From Brasenia schreberi (Eukaryota; Streptophyta; Magnoliopsida; Nymphaeales; Cabombaceae): DNA of 64,000 nt. The stretch covers positions 1,054,001 to 1,118,000 of the forward strand of contig JAYKKT010000037.1 in the NCBI GenBank assembly GCA_036023115.1, given 5' to 3'. Below the pieces are notes generated by a model that worked only from the letters and a program-made list of their open reading frames with translations, made no database searches and was not told where the DNA came from. The position numbers and the translations under genes were made by a program. This document shows positions 33,085 to 43,619 of the stretch, piece by piece. How positions within the stretch are numbered: the first letter of the stretch is position 1; the number at the start of each line of letters is the position of its first letter.

Positions 33085-35488
33085 AACAACGACAATAACT
33101 AAGTCTTTTCCCATAGACGGAATCGGCTATATTGGATTCTTTGTTTTCACATATCCCTATCTTGTGCTATTTAGCACCTAACTCACAATAAGCTAAGATC
33201 ATTCTTTATTGTTTCTTTCCAACACTTTTGTAATCGTCATCTGGCTCTTTTAATACTTTTCAAATTTAGCTTTCTTTACCTTCTTAGAGGTTCTTCTTTT
33301 GATTTTCTTTCTATATGTCCAAACCATCTTAAATGATATTCTCTCATTTTATTCTTTATTGGTATCACTCCTAATTTGTTTCTAATAACCTCATTATGTA
33401 TACGATCTTTTCTTGTATGACCTCTCAACATCTTTATTTCGTCACAGACACCTTTTGAACATGTTGATCATTAAGTGCCAAATACTTAGAACCATAAAAC
33501 ATTGCAGGCCTAATTGGTGTTTTATAATATTTACCTTTTAACTTTAATGGTATATTCTTATCACAAAGAATACCTTATTCTCCTCTCAATTTTAATCTAC
33601 CAGCATTAATTATAAGCGTAACATCTCCATCAATTCTTCCATCACTGAAAAATTGACCCTAGGTATTTAAAACTTTCCTTTTGGGATGCAATGTGTGCCA
33701 ATTTTAATTTCTATGTCCTCTGAGGTAACCAAATGATCAAACTTACATTCCATATATTTTGTCTTTGTTGTACTAAGTCGAAGGCCTTTGCTTTCTAATG
33801 TTTCTATCCATAGTTCCAATTTTCTATTAACTTTTTCTTAGACTCCTCCATTAATACAATGTCATCAGCAAATAACATACACTAAGGTACTTCATCTTGA
33901 ATATGTTTTGTTAACTCATCAATAACCATTATAAAGAAGTATGGACTTAAAGTTGATCCTTGATTTATAAGGTTAATGTATGTCAATGGGATACTCTTTT
34001 TTCTAAAGTTTTCCACGGAACATCCCTCGGTACCCTATCATAAACTTTTTTTAGATCAATAAATACTATGTAAAGGTCTTTCTTTTTTGCTCTAAAATGT
34101 TCTATAAGACGTCTCAAAAGGTGAATCGCTTCAACAATAGATTTGTCTGGCATGAATCCAAATTGGTTCTCTATTATACTTGATACTTTTCTTAACCTAC
34201 GTTTGATAATTCTTTCCTACAATTTCATAGTATAGCTCATTAACTTGATACCTCGATAATTCGCACAATTTTGAATGTTTCCCTTGTTATATATGGGTAT
34301 AAGTGTATTTGCTCTCCATTCCTCGGGCTCTTTTGGTTTCTCCATATTTCATTAAACAGTCTTGTGAGCCAAGCGATTCCTATTTCTCCTAGTATTTTCT
34401 AAACTTCTATAGGAATATTATCTGGTCCTACCAATTTACCACCCTTCATATGTTTAAGAGCCTCTTTGACTTCATTCTTTTGAATATGTTGGTAGAAATT
34501 ATGGTTTATATACTTTTTTGATTTGGCTAACTTTTCTAAGCTAATATTAACATCTTTATTTTCATTAAAAAACTTACAAAAATAGTTTTTCTATCTATTT
34601 CTTATATCATCATTTGCCACTAGAATTTTTTCATCCTCGTCTATGATGCATCTAACATAATTAAGATCTTTAGTTTTCTTATCTCTAACCTTAGTTATCT
34701 TAATAATATCTCTTTTACCCTCTTTTGAGTTGAGTTTTTTATATAATTTCTCCCAAATTTTAACTTTAACTTTTGCTTCACTCACGGCTTTTTTCGCTTC
34801 CTCCTTTGCTTTCTTATAAGTCTCTAAAGTTTCACTAGTTTTCTTAGCATAATGTAATTTGTAACATACCCTCTTTGCCTTGATTTTATTTTGCACTACT
34901 TCACTCCACCATGAAGCTTCTTTTTGTGCTGATACACCTCCCTTAGATACACCTAACACATCTTTCGCCACTTTCCTAATATGTATAGCCATATTGTTTC
35001 ACATATCACAAGGTGTACTAACATAATTTCAAACATCTCCTTGAAGGACTTTTTGTTTAAATATATATTCTTTCTCGCTTTTGAGGTTCCACCATTTAGT
35101 CCGAATAGCTCGATGCACTCTTTTCTTCTTTATCTATTTTTTTATTTGTAAATCCATAACTAAAAGTTAATGTTGGGTGGTTAAGCTTTCTCCTAAAATT
35201 ACCATGCAATCTTTACAATACCCTTTATCTTTCTTTTTACAAATAAAGTAATCAATTTGTGTTTGTGATAAGCCACTCTTATAAGTAATTAAATGTTCAT
35301 CTCGTTTTTGAAGATTGTATTAACTATAAAGACATCAAATACCATAGCAAAATTTAAAATCTCGCTACCTTCCTCATTTATATCCCCAAAACAAAAGTTT
35401 AATCCCTTGATATACTAATGCATCTTTACCGGCATGTCCATTTAAGTCTCCTCCTAAACAAATCATCTCCCTTTCTGAAATCTTTTGA
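33085..35488 (-). mobile_element. RTE-clade LINE, 5'-truncated, in kinase intron
   Basis: Minus-strand relative of 21144-24425. Its 3' end (left) starts with the TTG-type tail (plus strand aacaacgacaataacta). RT (about 33270-34330) is full of frameshifts, with a deletion around 33960. 34591-34992 keeps an open Lys-rich connecting region. The endonuclease (about 35150-35488) stops after ICLGGDLNGHAGKDALVY at the truncation junction ctgaaatcttttgaa|tcacat. The frame is dead; it is same-strand with the kinase, so it would be spliced out. Confidence 0.8.
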
Positions 35489-36372
35489 ATCACATATGGA
35501 AATACTTGGTACCCTCCGAATTTAGATTCGTTTAGGAAGCATGACAAACGAAAAAAACAAACAACTTCGAATTTCAAACAACCTCCCAACGTGTCAAAAT
35601 ATATAAGTTATGCTTTTCCTCAAGAGGAAGTAAAAAAAGCAAGAAATTTCGTTGCTTTCTCAAAGGTAATTGTCGCGTATTTCTGAGTTTTTAAACTAAA
35701 GGATACTGTAAAACTCTTTTTTTTGCATGTTTCAGTGGTGTTTACAACATTTTATTATGACTAAAAATTGCTTTAGCCTATTCTTTTATTAGTATCCTGT
35801 TATTAGTATATCCTTTTGCAATTGCTTTAGCCTATTCTCTTATAAGTAATTAAATGTTCGTCTCGTTTTTGAAGATTGTATTAACTATAAAGACATCAAA
35901 TGCATTAGCAAAATTTAAAATCTCGCTACCTTCCTCATTTATATCCCCAAAACCAAAGTTTAATCCCTCGATATACTAATGCATCTTTACCGGCATGTCC
36001 ATTTAAGTCTCCTCCTAAACAAATCATCTCCCTTTCTGAAATCTTTTGAATCACATATGGAAATACCTGGTGCCCTCCGAATTTGGATTCGTTTAGGAAG
36101 CATGAAAAACGAAAAAAACAAACAACTTCGAATTTCAAACAACCTCCCAACGTATCAAAATATATAAGTTATGCTTTTCCTCAAGAGGAAGTAAAAAAAG
36201 CAAGAAATTTCGTTGCTTTCTCAAAGGTAATTGTCGCGTATTTCTGAGTTTTTAAACTAAAGGATACTGTAAAACTCTCTTTTTTGCATGTTTCAGTGGT
36301 GTTTACAACATTTTATTATGACTAAAAATTGCTTTAGCCTATTCTTTTATTAGTATCCTTTTGCAATTGCAG
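35276..36372. repeat. 561-bp tandem duplication across LINE/host junction
   Basis: Copy 1 35276-35836 and copy 2 35837 to about 36372 are nearly identical (few substitutions, a short tail difference). Each includes about 215 bp of LINE endonuclease plus about 340 bp of intron sequence, so the duplication occurred after the LINE inserted. A ctttagcctattct microhomology lies at the joint. Confidence 0.9.
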
Positions 36373-36530
36373 CTTAAAAACGATTTTCTTCAAATTGGAA
36401 TTGTGGTTTTCTGCAGCTCAAAATTTCGTCACAAAGCATACAAGCAAGAAAAACGGAGGAGATATGAGCATTAGTTTGACTAAGAATTTCCTGTGTCTCT
36501 TTCAAAGCAACAACTAGCAAACCTATTTAC

Positions 36531-36851
36531 CTCTTGTTCAAACGCTTCTATCCTGTGCTGAGAGAGGTGGTTTCAAGCCGCTTAATAGCAACGGTTGTAC
36601 AATAGAGCCGGCCCTTGTAAATCTTTCCAGATCCTTCGATGGAGATTATCGAATCATCATGGAAACGATCCGTCGCCTCCATGAAGTCGTGGACTGAGAA
36701 TTCAACGAGGGGGGCGGGGGGGGGGGGGTCCTTGAGCCATCATCCTGTAGATCGAGCTGGTGTGCTCTTGATACTTGCGCCTTCTCTGGAATTGCTCGTT
36801 CCAGGTAGGCAACTCTCCCCTGGAGCAGTTCCGTTGACTCCTGTTGCTTTG
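36531..36851 (-). pseudogene. Receptor-like cytoplasmic kinase, upstream exon, frameshifted
   Basis: N-lobe of the same kinase. On the minus strand it reads FSVHDFMEATDRFHDD, then a degenerate Gly-rich loop (EGSGKIYKG), then CTTVAIKRLETTSL with the ATP-anchoring Lys at 36581-36583. One base is missing near 36551-36554: the frame meets TAG at 36548-36550, while the next frame gives IEAFEQE joined exactly to VEVLSR of the last exon. Upstream, AKQQESTELLQGRVAYLERA looks like the coiled-coil that precedes the kinase domain in this group. It is out of frame with the kinase across a poly-G tract (36709-36728). A possible acceptor (..TTCCCCAG) lies at 36852. Further 5' exons are not found; gypsy LTR sequence begins about 100 bp away. 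Homology clear, pseudogene status likely. Confidence 0.75.
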
Positions 36852-36867
36852 CTGGGGAATATAAAGA

Positions 36868-36945
36868 CAATGCTGAAGGGAAATAACTGAAGGGAAATAA
36901 CCGAAGGGAGATAACCGAAGGGAAATAACCGAAGGGAAATGACTT
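36868..36945. repeat. 14-bp minisatellite (gaagggaaataacc)
   Basis: Five near-perfect units between the kinase exon and the gypsy LTR. Confidence 0.85.
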
Positions 36946-39673
36946 GTAAAGTAAATGCGAAGGGAGATATGTATATAGAATAGGTATATGGGCCCTTACT
37001 CGGGTCTTGCAAATAAGAGCGAAGGCTCAATGTGGGTGCGTGCTTGAATTGAAAGACTTACACACACGACATGAAATTAAACCCAAATATAACTTGCAGT
37101 ATGGCCTTGACTAAGGTCTTGGGAATAAGTGCGAAAGCTCAATGTGTGTGAGTGCTTGAATTGAAGTACTATGCACACAACATGAAATTAAACAAAATAG
37201 TATAGGTCGGCCCTTACTTGGGTCTTTCAAATAAGAGCGAAGGCTCAATGTGTGTGAGTGCTTGAATTGAAAGACAACACACACGACATGAATTTAAACC
37301 CAAATATAACTTGCAGTATGGCCTTGACTAAGGTCTTGGGAATAAGAGCGAAAGCTCAATGTGTGTGAGTGCTTGAATTGAAGTACTACGCTCACAACAT
37401 GAAATTAAACCCAAATAGTATAGGTCGGCCCTTACTTGGGTCTTTCAAATAAGAGCGAAGGCTCAATGTGTGTGAGTGCTTGAATTGAAAGACAACACAC
37501 TCAACTTAAGCAAAACCCTACAAAATTAAAGTATATGTATATACTTATGTATTAGGGGCTGATTAGGCCCGTGTGTGTTCAAAATCGTGCACAACTAAGA
37601 GAGTGCACATGTGTGGGTGTGCCAAGCCACGTTATTACAAGCGGGGGGAGACTATGCTCCGTTATTACAACCCCGTATCGAATTGAATCTCAAGCAAGTA
37701 TACAACTAAAAACCGAGTTAGGCACTTACTAATAGCTGGTCCGAAGATGCCTTGCTTGAGCGTGGGCTTGGCCTTCGCCTTGGGCTGCAAAAGGGAGCTC
37801 CGCGAGGTTGAATGGCAAGGGGAGGTGCTGGCCGGATGTTCTTGGTGCACGGAAGAGGCGCCTTGAAGGTGGCTGGCTACTAGAGACGGGTTCTTTTTGG
37901 CGTGTTAGGCTAAAGGACCTAAGTAGGGTCACTAAGGGGGTATGGCACTAAGGGAAGCTCAAAGGAAGACCTAATGGGGCACTTAAGGTTGGCGGGTTGC
38001 TAAGGCGGCTGGGAGTGATGTAGGGGAAGGGAGTGGCCGGCTAAGGGAGTTTGGTGGTGGCGGGCTGCTAGGGCGGCTAGGAGTTCGGCTGAGTGAGAAG
38101 GGTGGCAGCGAGTGGAAGGGCTGATGTTAGGGTGGTAGGGGAGTGGATTAGGTGGCTGAGAGTGGAGAGGGAGTGAAGAAGTAGTAAGGTAGGATGTAGG
38201 GGACTTACCGGGTGAAGAAATGGTGGCGGGTGGAAGGGAATCAACCGAATGATGGTGGCGATGGTGGTGGCGTTCGGCTGAAAGGTAGTGGTGTAGGTGG
38301 TGGCGGGATGTGGAGCAGGCGGTGGTGGGATGTGGAGCAGGTGGAGCAGGCGGGATTCGGTTGGACTTGGGGAAGGAGAGGACCCGGCTGGGAATGGGTG
38401 GGCTCCTTGGTTATGAAACCCGCCCCCAAGGGGGGGGGGGTTATATAGGGTTGGGTTAGGTCGGTTAGGGCTGGGTTTGGGGTAGTGGTTAGGTGGTTTA
38501 GGTAGGGTGGTATGATAATAAGGTGGGCTGGAAAGGGGTAGGGCCAGATATTTTAAATACAAGTGGTTTGGGTAGGTTGTGGGCTAGGGGTGGTTTAGGG
38601 GTTTAGGGTTTAGTTAGGTGGGTTGGTTCTAGGGTGAGGTTTAGTGAGCTAGGTTAGGTGATTAGGCTAGGTTTAGGGAAATTAACCTAGGTTTAGGGAA
38701 GGATTAGGGAAGTGGGTTAGGTGATTAGGTTGGGATTAGGTCGGGATTAGGGAAATAGGTTAGGTGATTAGGCTCAGATTAGGGGCGGATTAGGGTGGAA
38801 GGCTAGGATTAGGTATTTTTGGTTAGGTTTAGGTGAAGGAGCTGCCTTTGCATGGCCCATAGACCTTAACCATATCATGTTAGTGCAGCCCTAGGTTAGG
38901 TTTTGGCTAATTACAAGCTTAAACCCACTTAATTAGGCTAACCCACATGACTAACCCCAAACTTGACACACAAGTCAAGCTTAATTACAACACACACTTG
39001 ATCTTATCCACCCCCACTCTCTCTCATGCCCATAATCCCACGTGAAATTCAAGTGGGCCCCACCTCCCTTTATGAGAAGGTGATGTGGGCCATGGATGTG
39101 GATATTGGATTGGATCTCTGGATCCAAATCCAAATCCAAGTCCACACATGGGTTTGGATTGGGGTCTGGATATATATGGTCTAGATCCGATCCAAACTGA
39201 ATTTTGACTCCTTCAGGCTGTGTTCGAAACGAACGGTTTGTGCGGGGTCTGACAGCATCAGTACTCCGTCTGCGTTGGGTCTTCACCAACATGATCGTTC
39301 GCCTATGTTTTCGCCTTCCGAAGCTGATTTCAAGTAATGTTTTGATGATAACAGGGTCTTGGACGTTCGAGATCCTGGGGGTGTGGATTTGATACGAGAG
39401 TTGCTGTGCTGGGCTCGACATGTGCTCCAGTTCCGGGCTCTCCTTAACTCTCCTGGTCCTGTTTGGATTAGGCCAAGCTGCTTCGGGGTTTCAAAAATGT
39501 GTTTTAAAAGGTTTTTGAAGCCACATTATACATTTTTAAAATACAAAGTTTAAAACGTATATACAGGGTTGTCTGGAAGGCTCCTGGGTTTCCAGACTCA
39601 AAATAGCCCTTTGGGGCTGCTTTTGCAAAACCAGATGGGTTTGAGAAATTCGTGGGATTTCGGGGTGTTTACA
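36946..39673 (-). mobile_element. Gypsy M2: left (3') LTR, truncated at its end
   Basis: Minus-strand LTR whose 5' terminus is intact at 39673 (TGTAAACACCCC on the minus strand) and follows the polypurine tract. The 3' end is lost near 36946, against the kinase gene. It contains three copies of a 218-bp repeat (36982-37500), a G-rich coding-strand region, and degenerate TTAGGG-like phrases (38560-38830). The position equivalent to the TATA box reads TCATAAAG (near 39065), so the promoter looks degraded. It differs strongly from the right LTR (52278-55286). Confidence 0.75.
36982..37500. repeat. 218-bp tandem repeat in LTR
   Basis: Units begin near 36982, 37201 and 37419 (tataggtcggcccttact). 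Each is built of two related halves of about 109 bp sharing aagagcgaaggctcaatgtg. A looser version of the same motif (aagagcgga aaggctcaat) recurs at 52900-53470 in the other LTR. Confidence 0.85.
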
Positions 39674-39714
39674 GATGCCCCTCTTTGGCCTTATCCAAAT
39701 CGATTTGGATAAGG
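39674..39714 (-). other. Gypsy M2: polypurine tract and perfect 26-bp palindrome
   Basis: 39674-39687 is the polypurine tract (minus strand CAAAGAGGGGCATC) next to the LTR. 39689-39714 is a perfect palindrome: CCTTATCCAAATC followed by its reverse complement GATTTGGATAAGG. P1 and P2 have related palindromes at the same place. Confidence 0.85.
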
Positions 39715-40842
39715 GCAAAGATGACAAACACCCCTTTCAGTGTCTCCCTAGATCTAGCCACGAAGAATATGGGATCGCCCCAATCTTTTAATAAAATATC
39801 AATTTAAAACTCTAGTAGGAGGAGATATCACGCCAAAGGGTTTTTCATGGAATCTGGTCCTAAATGGGATCATGTTTATGCAAGTGCCATGCGTGGAATG
39901 CAGATGACATGGGTGTGGTGCCAAGAGTGGCGACCTCCCAGAGACCAGATGTGGTCGAACTCTAAAGACTTACAAGGCCGGCTGCTCCAAGTGAGCCAAA
40001 ATCCTATGCTGTTCGATGTTCGATTTTCAAAACTTATTTACAAAACTATTTACAAAAGGGACAACTGTCTTGAGTCTTGATCCTAAGGATCTCGAGCTCT
40101 TCGTGCTTGCCCTTGTTTGAGTCTTAACACTCGCTTATCTAGCGGAGGTTTTGTAAGAAAACAAGTTGTATTTCAAATTCCAAAGCCTTACTCGAAACGT
40201 CGAATTCTCAAACAAGATGAAATTCAAGTAAGTAAATCCTATTTTTACTTTAGGATTCCTCGAAATGAACCATGCTTTAGCTTGGGATAAGCCAGGGATG
40301 GGAAAGAGATACCACGGTCCCTTCTGAAGCGTCCCGTGGTTTGAGGCACAGAAGGCGGAAAACTGCTCTTTTTGAGCTTTTTGGCCTCTTTTTCCTTTTT
40401 TTCATCGAGGGTCTCCCTTTGGGAGTATTTTTTCTTTAATCCCTCTTTTTCATAAGAGAATCGATTTTTCTTTTGAATTCTGGTTTCTTTCTTTTGGAAA
40501 GATACTTTGAATGGGAAATTCCCTTTTGTTTTGGGCCTTTGTTTTCCTTTTGGAAAATAGAAGAGAAGAGGGGAGGACTTATCCCAAGCCTACACTCGAT
40601 CCATTCCAGATCAGCCTATTTAGAAATAGCACGTACCACGTGCAAGTATCTTGCTACGTTAAACTAGGCCTTTCTTTGTAAGAAGAAGGATTTTGAAATG
40701 TAACCACGATTTTGAAGACTCCGCTCTTTCACAAGTGTGAATTCTCTTACTCAGGGTCACATGAGTTTGCCTTTGCACCTTATTCACATGTCACAGGGCA
40801 GCTATCCCTAAAATTTTCGAAAATTGGAATTTAATCCAAATC
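39715..40842 (-). mobile_element. Gypsy M2: 3' spacer (block B)
   Basis: Non-coding spacer between integrase and polypurine tract; homologous to 44641-45521 and to the P1 and P2 spacers. Pyrimidine-rich on the plus strand. No gene. Confidence 0.75.
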
Positions 40843-42306
40843 CTACACATGATACTTCTTTAAGTATTGAACATTGATAGGATCTACTAAATTCCTACCT
40901 TCTACATCGATCAACCAATACGAGTTGTTCGTAGTGGTTGCTCGTACAACATAGGGTCCATCCCAGTTGGGGCGCCACTTGCCTAGGGGGTGTGGGCCAC
41001 GATGATGGATGGTTTTTAAGACCAGATCTCCCACTTCAAAGTGGCGAGGTCTCATGTGTTTGCTATAATGTCGGGCTATCCTTTGCCGGTATGCACGAGC
41101 ATGATCCATGGCAAGGAGTCGCCTTTCATCTAGCAAATCTAGTTCGGCCATCCTAGCATGCTGAAGCGTCTCTAGGGGGAGGTCGAGTGCTATGGATGTA
41201 TGGAATGAATGCAGTTGAGTATGAATGGGAAGAATGGCGTTTGTGCCATAGACCAATTCGAATGGTGTGGCATTCGTGGGAGTCCGGATGGAAGTCCTAT
41301 AAGCCCATAAGGCTTCATCCAACTTCTCGTGCCACGTCCTACCCTTCTCTAAGGTTTTCTCAATTATGCTAATGAGAGTCTTGTTTGTGGCTTCGGCTTG
41401 GCCGTTTCCTTGAGGGTAGTAGGGCGAGGAGAAGTGGTGAGTTATGCCATACGTGTTGCACAACTTAACCATCCACTCGTTCTTGAATGGGGTACCATTA
41501 TCAGACACAAGGTCTCGTGGAACCCCAAATCGAGCCAGGATATTCCTCCGGATGAAAGCCACCACATGTTGCCCCATCACATTGGTTAGGGAAATGGCTT
41601 CCACCCACTTGGAGAAATACTCCGTGGCTGCTAAAATAAATCGATGCCCATTCGAGGCCTTTGGAAATATTGGGCCTACGATGTCAAACGCCCACATGGT
41701 AAATGGCCAGGGGCTGACCACGGAATGCAATGCAGATGAAGGGATATGAATGGCGTGCCCATGCACTTGACATGGATGACACTTCCTAACATGATCGTGA
41801 CAATCCTTTTTCACGGTGGACCAGAAATAACCCCCTCTAAGTATTTTCATTGCCATCATGTTGGCATTAACATGACCTCCACATTCTCCATCGTGGAACT
41901 CGTGCATCACTATCCTAGCCTCCTCCAAGTCGATACACCTAAGCAGAATGCCGGTAAAACTTTTTTTGTATAAAACCCCACCCAGAATGGTGTATCGGGT
42001 CGAAATCTTACGGATGAATGCTTTATCTTTGGATGTGGCATCCTCAACGGATCCCCCATTTTCGAAAAACTGTTTGATGTCATAAAACCAGGGTTTTTCA
42101 ATAAACTCTGAGTTATTTTGGCAAATATCCAAGTCGTGTGTGGATGGGTGGGGCGCATGCCATATTTCCAAAGATCTGGTCCCTGAAATGGGATCGACCT
42201 TCAGGGCTGAACCCAAGGAGGAGAGGGCGTCGGCGATGCCATTGTCCTCTCTTCCTACGTGTGTGAGTTTACACGACTGGAAGGATTGGACCAATCGAGT
42301 GGCCAA
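40843..42306 (-). CDS. Gypsy M2 block B: integrase with RNase H tail, open frame
   Basis: Uninterrupted 487-codon frame, the best preserved in the window. It starts in the end of the second RNase H (THVGREDNGIADALSSLGSA, with the last catalytic Asp). Then comes integrase: a HHCC zinc-binding region (HEFHDGECGGHVNAN...CHDHVRKCHPCQ), the catalytic core with Asp in MWAFDIVGPIFP, Asp in LVSDNGTPFKNEW and Glu in QGNGQAEATNKTL, and the C-terminal KWRPNWDGPYVV. It would insert the retroelement cDNA. It belongs to a polyprotein, so the first Met is not a true start; a TAA just upstream (near 42338) separates it from the rest of RNase H. Confidence 0.9.
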   Translation of the reverse strand: MATRLVQSFQSCKLTHVGREDNGIADALSSLGSALKVDPISGTRSLEIWHAPHPSTHDLDICQNNSEFIEKPWFYDIKQFFENGGSVEDATSKDKAFIRKISTRYTILGGVLYKKSFTGILLRCIDLEEARIVMHEFHDGECGGHVNANMMAMKILRGGYFWSTVKKDCHDHVRKCHPCQVHGHAIHIPSSALHSVVSPWPFTMWAFDIVGPIFPKASNGHRFILAATEYFSKWVEAISLTNVMGQHVVAFIRRNILARFGVPRDLVSDNGTPFKNEWMVKLCNTYGITHHFSSPYYPQGNGQAEATNKTLISIIEKTLEKGRTWHEKLDEALWAYRTSIRTPTNATPFELVYGTNAILPIHTQLHSFHTSIALDLPLETLQHARMAELDLLDERRLLAMDHARAYRQRIARHYSKHMRPRHFEVGDLVLKTIHHRGPHPLGKWRPNWDGPYVVRATTTNNSYWLIDVEGRNLVDPINVQYLKKYHV

Positions 42307-42576
42307 CTCGTGATATGGAAGTAGTTTCTCATTACGTACTTACCAAATTTTCAAAACCTGGTTTATGACAAGGAGCGAATCTCCAAAGACCTCGATGCAT
42401 GATGCCCCTAGAGTTTTCGAAATTCTTAAGCCTTGTATGAGTGCTTCATACTCAGCTACGTTGTTGGAACATTCGAAATCTAAGCGGACTGCTATGGGAA
42501 TCTCGCCCTTTTCAGGGGAGATTAGGATGACCCTAGCACCAGCCCCTCGTTGGTTTCGTGCCCCATCGAAGTGCAT
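42307..42576 (-). pseudogene. Gypsy M2 block B: second (archaeal-type-like) RNase H
   Basis: Reads MHFDGARNQRGAGARVILIS, NNVAEYEALIQGLR and EVFGDSLLVINQ: Asp, Glu and Asp of the RNase H active site, the fourth Asp being in the 40843-42306 frame. This additional RNase H after the normal RT-linked one is a hallmark of the Tat lineage. A TAA after KIW ends the frame. Confidence 0.8.
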
Positions 42577-42579
42577 CTT

Positions 42580-43571
42580 CTACACTTGGTTTTCGAAAGA
42601 ATTTGCCAAAATGTGGTTTTGAAAATGGTTTTGCAATATGCCTTCATCAGGCATTTCAACAAGAGTGGGATATGTGTCCTCTAAGGGAAACTCAGCCACG
42701 TAATCTGCTAGGGCTTGCCCCTTAATGGAGATCTGGTGATGGTATTTCAGATCATACTCCATTAGAAGGAGTTGCCATTTGCCCAATCTACCTGTGAGAA
42801 TGGGTTTTTCGAATAAGTGCTTGATTGGATCAAGCTTGGACACTATCCAGATCTCATGATCTAGGAAATAGTGTCTGAATTTCTGGCAGGCCCAGACTAG
42901 GGCCAAGCACGTCTTCTCCATGGCTTGATAATTTCGTTCATAAGCCAAGAGAGTTTTCGAAATATAGTAGATGGCATACTCCTTATGGGTGTCATCCTCG
43001 TATTAAGCCAACAGGGCTCCTAAAGCATTTGCATGCACGGAGATGTATAATAAAAGCGGTTTTCCTTGCTTTGGAGGATTCAAAACGGGGGGATTAACCA
43101 AGTATGCCTTCAGTCTCTCGAAGGACTTCTGGCATTCGTCATCTCATAAGAACCCTTCCTCAACAGTTTGTTAAAGGGTTCGCATCTAGTTGCCAGATTC
43201 GTTATGAATCGGCGAACGGATTGTAAACGACCCTAGAGGCTACGGATTTGGGTGAGATTGGAGGGTGGAGCCATGTCTATGATGGCTCGACACTTAGAGG
43301 GGTCGACTTCTATTCCCCTTTGGCTCACCATAAAACCCAGAAGCTTCCCTGATTCTACGCCGAATACACATTTTTGAGGGTTTAGCTTTACTTTGTAAAG
43401 CCTAAGCCTTTCGAAAATCTTTTGGAAACATTCGATATGGGTGCATCGGGTTTTGGATTTCGCCAAGAGATCATCTACATACACTTCTACGAGCTCATGA
43501 ATCTGATCATGGAAGATCATGGTCATGGCTCGTTGGTATGTTGCGCCGGCATTTTTCAAACCAAAGGGCAT
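42580..43571 (-). pseudogene. Gypsy M2 block B: RT C-terminal half and first RNase H
   Basis: 43233-43571 encodes MPFGLKNAGATYQRAM, the catalytic VYVDDLLAK and KVKLNPQKCVFGVESGKLLG. A TAG and a frameshift (near 43150-43232) and another stop near 43003 follow. 42580-42948 encodes the gypsy-type RNase H part ERNYQAMEKTCLALVWACQK and MEYDLKYHHQISIKGQALAD. Inactive as it stands. Confidence 0.85.
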
Positions 43572-43619
43572 GACAGTATAGCAGTACGTGCCCCATGGGG
43601 TTGTGAAGGAGGTCTTACC

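Larger units (their letters stand above)
32602..36530 (-). other. Kinase intron, enlarged by transposons
   Basis: Intron of 3929 bp between donor GAG|GTAAAT (36529-36530) and acceptor GCAG (32602-32605) on the minus strand. It holds a tRNA-like element (32698-32790), a 21-bp tandem pair (32955-32996), an RTE LINE (33085-35488) and a 561-bp tandem duplication (35276-36372). Confidence 0.75.

Noticed and set aside
38077..38562. 161-codon Pro/Ser/Thr-rich minus-strand frame
   Set aside because: It lies in the G-rich U3 part of a gypsy LTR, overlaps open frames in other registers, and has no counterpart in the other LTR.
38560..38830. Interstitial telomere array
   Set aside because: The phrases are irregular and mixed with ggttaggtg and gattagg; both M2 LTRs have them, so they are part of the LTR.
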